Origin: JBCDCU01 sp039180865
GTDB lineage: Bacteria; Pseudomonadota; Alphaproteobacteria; Rhizobiales; JACESI01
Length of the DNA stretch: 17,567 nt
Direction: 5' to 3'
NCBI GenBank assembly: GCA_039180865.1
Contig: JBCDCZ010000066.1
Span: 1-17,567, forward strand
Shown: in pieces, positions 14,446 through 17,567 of the stretch
Position numbering within the stretch: the stretch's first letter is position 1
How the letters are laid out: every line of letters starts with the position of its first letter
Made by a program: the position numbers and the translations under genes
The notes under the pieces: model-generated
Told to the model about the DNA's origin: nothing
What the model saw: the letters and a program-made list of their open reading frames with translations, nothing else
The model's database searches: none

Positions 14446-17400
14446 ATGGCGATTGATCAATCCGATCAGGCAGCAGCAGTGCAAACAAATCAGAACAATA
14501 CCGCTCTGCTGCCAGATCAGAAGGTGTCGCGTAACAGCCTGAACGCGTCCGAGACGCTTTTCGTCCAGTCGACTGGTGATACCGATAGCCCGGCTGTAAA
14601 CACAGATCAGAGCCCGGAAGCGCAGACCGATCCAAGCGTTCCAACCTTCATCGCACCGAACGCCGACAACGTTGTAGAACTTCCCGCAACCGTATCCTTC
14701 GACAACGCACGCATTGAAAACGGAAGCCTATATCTGACCCAGCCGGACGGCAGCGTGATTGTCATCGAAAACGCTGCTGCAAATCTACCGACTTTCGTGA
14801 TCGCGGGGATCGAATTGCCACGCGAGGCCCTGCAAGTCGCGCTCGCAGAAAGCGGTATCAACATCGCCGCCGGACCGGACGGCGCTGGCCTCACAACCCA
14901 GCCTAATGGTTCGGGTGGGGATTTTGGGACACCCGTACCGGATATCGGAGATGCTCCTGGCCCAGGCGGTCTTCTTGGATTAACGGAACTGGGCTTCGGC
15001 GTCGGCGGTGTAGATGACCTGCCGTTTCTTGGGCTCGGCGCTCTTGGTGCGACGATCACCGTAAGCGACGACATTCCATCCATTACTGTTGACGAAACCG
15101 ACTTTGAGACGGATTCATCAGTTGATTTCTCAACTGTCTTTGCGATCGAAGATGGCGTTGATGCGCCGACTTTCGCGCTTGCATTATCAGACACGAGCGT
15201 CGATTCCGGCCTTGTCGATTCAATTACCGGCGAACCTGTCATTCTGACGGTGAGTGCTGACGGAACAATTATCACCGCAGCAACGGAAACGACCGGGCTT
15301 GAAGTCTTCACACTTACACTCGATCCGGCAACGGGTATCGCAACGCTTGATCAGTCGCGCGCAATCATCCACACCGATCCGACGGATCCGAATGAGTTAA
15401 GCGAGGCACTTCCTGATGGCGCTGTTCTGATCACAGCCAGTGTGACGGGCGCGGACGGTGCAGTCGTTTCTGCAAGCGCAGACATCTCCGGCGTCATTGG
15501 GTTCTTCGACGACGCTCCGTTCCTTTCTGAATCCTTCAGCGAACCTTTCTTCGTATCAGAAGGCGGAGACGGCGTAGATCCTGCACTGACGACCTTTTCT
15601 GGATCGCTCGCTTCTCTCGTTGAAACCGGGAACGATGAACCGGGATCTTTCCTTCTGTCACTTGACGGGGTTGACCCCATCGATCGCACGGCCGGCGGGG
15701 AACCGATTACGCTGACCGTTTCTGACGACGGTACACTTTTGACCGGTACTGCCGATGGCGTGACGATCTTCACCTTCGAATTGACGGACCCGGCCGCTGG
15801 CGATTTTACGTTCTCGGTATTCCAACCGATCGACCTTCAGGAGACCGACCCGGAAGGCCTCCAGGAGATTGATTTCTCACCTTTCATTAGCTTCCTTGAC
15901 GAAGACGGCGACCCGGTCGACGTCCCGGCCGAGAGCGTCATTGCTTTCGTCGTGGACGCCACGCCCGACGAGGAACTCAGCGCCAGTGTTCTGGTCGGGC
16001 TTGAATTTCTCGGCCGACCGGAGCTTGCCGAAACGGAAAACGGTATCGAATTCGTCTTCGATCCAGCCAGCAACAGCTTTTCGCTGATTGATGAGGATCT
16101 CGGCAATCTTGGCGACTTTGGCCTCGACGGATTCGGGTCTTTCGGTCTGGTTGACGAAGCTGAAGCACTCGCTTTTCTGACCTCACAAAACCTGACGGAT
16201 TTCTTCGGCGATCCGGTCAATCTGGTGCGAGCGGAAGGCGACAGTCTGATCTTTTCAAGCGCCAATGCTGATGTTTTCAGCCTGACGTTAGATGATCCGG
16301 CGACAGGAACCTTCACTGTTGATTTGCTGTCATTCGTTAGTGACGACGATGGCGGTCTTCTCAATGTCGATCTCTCAGGGTTCATTCAACTCATTGATTT
16401 TGACAACAGCCCAACAACGTTGGCCGACGGATCGGTTGCATTCTCCAACCAGATCCTGATTGGAAGCGCAGGCGTCGATATCATCATTGGAACGGAGGAA
16501 AAAGACCTTCTCGTCGGTGGCGCTGAGAACGACATACTGCGCGGAAATGGGGGAGATGACATCCTTGAGGGCGGGGCTGGTGACGATTCGCTCGATGGCG
16601 GAAGCGGTAATGATACGGCGAGCTTTGCCACATCGCCAGCCGCTGTCACTGTCGATCTTGCGGCGGGAACCGCAACAGGCCAGGGTGAAGACACTCTGGA
16701 AAACATCGAAAACGTTTTCGGCTCAGTAAATAACGACACCTTGCTTGGGGATGGTGACGAAAACATTCTTGCCGGTTCGTTTGGCAACGACGACATTTCC
16801 GGTCGTGGCGGCAATGACACGTTGTTCGGAGGTTTTGGCGCAGACGACCTTTTCGGTGGTTTCGGCAATGATGACCTTTTCGGCGGAACGGGAGCGGACG
16901 ATCTTTTCGGAGGATTTGGTGCGGACGATCTTTTCGGCAACAGCGGCGACGATGCCCTCTTTGGCGGCTTCGGCAATGATGACCTCTTCGGCGATGGCGG
17001 CGAGGATCTACTAGTTGGTGGCGTTGGAAACGATGACCTGTTCGGCGGCAGCGGCAATGACAACCTGTTTGGCAATGGCGGCCAGGATTTGCTTGTTGGT
17101 GGATTCGGGAATGACCGTCTCAGCGGCGGTGTAGGCGCCGACGATCTCTTCGGTGGCTTGGGGAACGATGACCTCTTCGGCAACGGCGGGCGGGATTTGC
17201 TTGTTGGTGGCTTCGGGAACGACAATCTCCGCGGAGGCGGGGGCGCAGACGATCTCTTCGGCGGTTCCGGCAATGACGACCTCTTCGGCAATGGCGGTGC
17301 AGACGTCTTAGATGGCGGCACGGGTCAGGACGATCTGTTTGGCGGCGGCGGAGCAGACGAATTGCGCCTCGGCGGGACAGGCCCAGGGTTCCCGGGTGTT

Positions 17401-17567
17401 GAAATCGGAACCACTGTCAGTGGGGGCGGCGGTACGGACCGTCTGGTTCTTCAATCAGACATACTCGTTGACGACTTTACACCGGTGAGCGTTGAAGAGA
17501 TCGACACGAATGGTTTTGAAATCGACGGCACCTTCGGGAGCAACACCATCGATCTCTCCTCTATCGA
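14446..17567 (+). CDS. LapA-type RTX adhesin with retention module and T1SS-143 repeats (5' part, runs off the window)
   Basis: The frame is open from ATG 14446 (GGAG 7 nt upstream) to the right edge, giving 1040 visible residues; the C-terminal secretion signal lies beyond. Order: a polar Gln/Asn-rich start without signal peptide (1-75); a compact domain with LYLTQPDGSVIVIENAA and LPTFVIAGIELP (about 76-135) that resembles a LapA retention module; the candidate LapG site IAAG (140-143); a Gly/Pro-rich linker (144-205); three T1SS-143-type repeats (about 207-670); RTX nonapeptides (about 673-975); and a C-terminal region beginning with SGGGGTDRLVL. It is very acidic with no cysteine seen, as usual for calcium-dependent secreted adhesins. 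It should be exported by the type I system encoded upstream and held in the outer-membrane channel until the adjacent protease cuts it. Adhesion is inferred from architecture. Confidence 0.88.
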   Translation, partial: MAIDQSDQAAAVQTNQNNTALLPDQKVSRNSLNASETLFVQSTGDTDSPAVNTDQSPEAQTDPSVPTFIAPNADNVVELPATVSFDNARIENGSLYLTQPDGSVIVIENAAANLPTFVIAGIELPREALQVALAESGINIAAGPDGAGLTTQPNGSGGDFGTPVPDIGDAPGPGGLLGLTELGFGVGGVDDLPFLGLGALGATITVSDDIPSITVDETDFETDSSVDFSTVFAIEDGVDAPTFALALSDTSVDSGLVDSITGEPVILTVSADGTIITAATETTGLEVFTLTLDPATGIATLDQSRAIIHTDPTDPNELSEALPDGAVLITASVTGADGAVVSASADISGVIGFFDDAPFLSESFSEPFFVSEGGDGVDPALTTFSGSLASLVETGNDEPGSFLLSLDGVDPIDRTAGGEPITLTVSDDGTLLTGTADGVTIFTFELTDPAAGDFTFSVFQPIDLQETDPEGLQEIDFSPFISFLDEDGDPVDVPAESVIAFVVDATPDEELSASVLVGLEFLGRPELAETENGIEFVFDPASNSFSLIDEDLGNLGDFGLDGFGSFGLVDEAEALAFLTSQNLTDFFGDPVNLVRAEGDSLIFSSANADVFSLTLDDPATGTFTVDLLSFVSDDDGGLLNVDLSGFIQLIDFDNSPTTLADGSVAFSNQILIGSAGVDIIIGTEEKDLLVGGAENDILRGNGGDDILEGGAGDDSLDGGSGNDTASFATSPAAVTVDLAAGTATGQGEDTLENIENVFGSVNNDTLLGDGDENILAGSFGNDDISGRGGNDTLFGGFGADDLFGGFGNDDLFGGTGADDLFGGFGADDLFGNSGDDALFGGFGNDDLFGDGGEDLLVGGVGNDDLFGGSGNDNLFGNGGQDLLVGGFGNDRLSGGVGADDLFGGLGNDDLFGNGGRDLLVGGFGNDNLRGGGGADDLFGGSGNDDLFGNGGADVLDGGTGQDDLFGGGGADELRLGGTGPGFPGVEIGTTVSGGGGTDRLVLQSDILVDDFTPVSVEEIDTNGFEIDGTFGSNTIDLSSI
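14863..14874 (+). other. Candidate LapG cleavage site (IAAG, residues 140-143)
   Basis: LapG cuts LapA-family proteins between two alanines in a TAAG/PAAG/AAAG-type motif about 100-150 residues from the N-terminus. Here I140-A141-A142-G143 follows the retention-module-like domain and precedes a Gly/Pro-rich linker. The first residue deviates from the usual Thr/Pro/Ala. Confidence 0.6.
15064..16455 (+). repeat. Three T1SS-143-type protein repeats in the adhesin
   Basis: Three units of about 150 residues: 207-354, 355-510 and a diverged 511-670. Each contains a G-(E/D)-P-x-x-L block (GEPVILTV at 262, GEPITLTV at 418, GDPVNLVR at 588) followed about 25 residues later by F-x-L-x-(L/D)-DPA-T/A-G (DPATG at 293, DPAAG at 449, DPATG at 617). 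Units one and two are joined by the DDAP motif (355-358). These Ig-like extender domains lengthen type I secreted adhesins. Confidence 0.65.
16462..17370 (+). repeat. RTX calcium-binding nonapeptide array
   Basis: From residue 673 the protein consists of GGxGxDxLx nonapeptides, interrupted once (about residues 725-765) by a serralysin-type segment (TASFATSPAAVTVDLAAGTA). From about 16825 the units become very regular, mostly LFGG-x-G-x-DD, with Phe in almost every second position. These fold as a calcium-bound beta-roll outside the cell and stay unfolded in low cytoplasmic calcium. Higher-order 108-nt periodicity is described separately. Confidence 0.92.
16984..17361 (+). repeat. Higher-order 36-residue (108-nt) tandem repeat within the RTX array
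   Basis: Units starting at 17065, 17173 and 17281 are exactly 108 nt apart and share the order LFGNGGxDL, LVGGFGNDx, LxGGxGADD, LFGGxGNDD; the last is cut short and starts to diverge (DVLDGG). A shorter 81-nt version begins at 16984 (LFGDGGEDL). This points to recent duplication of four-nonapeptide blocks. Confidence 0.75.

Noticed and set aside
14607..16385. Three sizeable - strand open frames (14607-15311, 15351-15773, 15837-16385)
   Set aside because: All are antisense to the adhesin, Ser/Pro-rich and low complexity, without ribosome sites or recognisable domains; the + strand frame has clear family features.
16386..17321. Long Pro/Ser-rich open frame on the - strand (311 codons)
   Set aside because: It is the antisense of the RTX array; the PPKRSS pattern simply mirrors the Gly/Asp/Leu/Phe nonapeptide codons of the adhesin on the + strand.
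16800..17370. Regular tandem repeats resembling a repeat array or CRISPR
   Set aside because: Units are 27 nt and in frame with an open coding sequence, with no unique spacers; they encode RTX nonapeptides.

Overview
The window looks like a stretch of an alphaproteobacterial chromosome. It is moderately GC-rich and densely coded, with Shine-Dalgarno sites and many stop/start overlaps. The gene families (CoA-dependent aerobic aromatic degradation, a T1SS-143/RTX adhesin with a LapG-type protease, an RHH_4-type ribbon-helix-helix protein) are typical of Hyphomicrobiales-, Parvibaculales- or Rhodospirillales-like bacteria. The genus cannot be read from the sequence. No rRNA, tRNA, CRISPR array or insertion sequence was seen.

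Region 1 (1-352) is the 3' end of a DMT/EamA-family transporter gene.

Region 2 (about 353-7320) is a catabolic operon on the + strand. It encodes a fused FAD monooxygenase/old-yellow-enzyme protein (2-aminobenzoyl-CoA monooxygenase/reductase, annotated in relatives as salicylyl-CoA 5-hydroxylase), a MarR regulator, a crotonase-family protein, an acyl-CoA dehydrogenase, a benzoate/2-aminobenzoate-CoA ligase and a RidA-family protein. The ligase would make the aryl-CoA, the fused enzyme would hydroxylate and de-aromatise the ring, RidA may deal with the amino/enamine stage, and the crotonase and dehydrogenase would act on ring opening and beta-oxidation. A 27-nt imperfect palindrome overlapping a plausible -35 box at 392-426 is a strong candidate MarR operator. 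Both the crotonase and the RidA protein lack the textbook catalytic residues of their families, so their chemistry here is open.

Region 3 (about 7321-13260) is a type I secretion operon on the + strand: TolC-like outer-membrane protein, LapB-like ABC transporter with a Cys-less C39-like domain, HlyD/LapC-like adaptor, and a translationally coupled ribbon-helix-helix protein with a possible PAS-like C-terminal half.

Region 4 (13281-17567) holds the cargo and its release factor, divergently transcribed: lapG (periplasmic cysteine protease, - strand) and a LapA-type adhesin (+ strand, running off the window). The adhesin starts with a retention-module-like N-terminus carrying an AAG candidate LapG site, followed by three T1SS-143-type repeats and a long RTX calcium-binding array with a 36-residue super-repeat. 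The AT-rich spacer between them contains a 19-nt inverted repeat (18/19) flanking a CtrA-like TTAACCAT box and a second, shorter dyad. Together regions 3 and 4 look like a compact Lap-type surface retention/release system. The c-di-GMP receptor LapD is absent from the window, and the unusual DNA-binding protein is the most obvious candidate for dedicated regulation.
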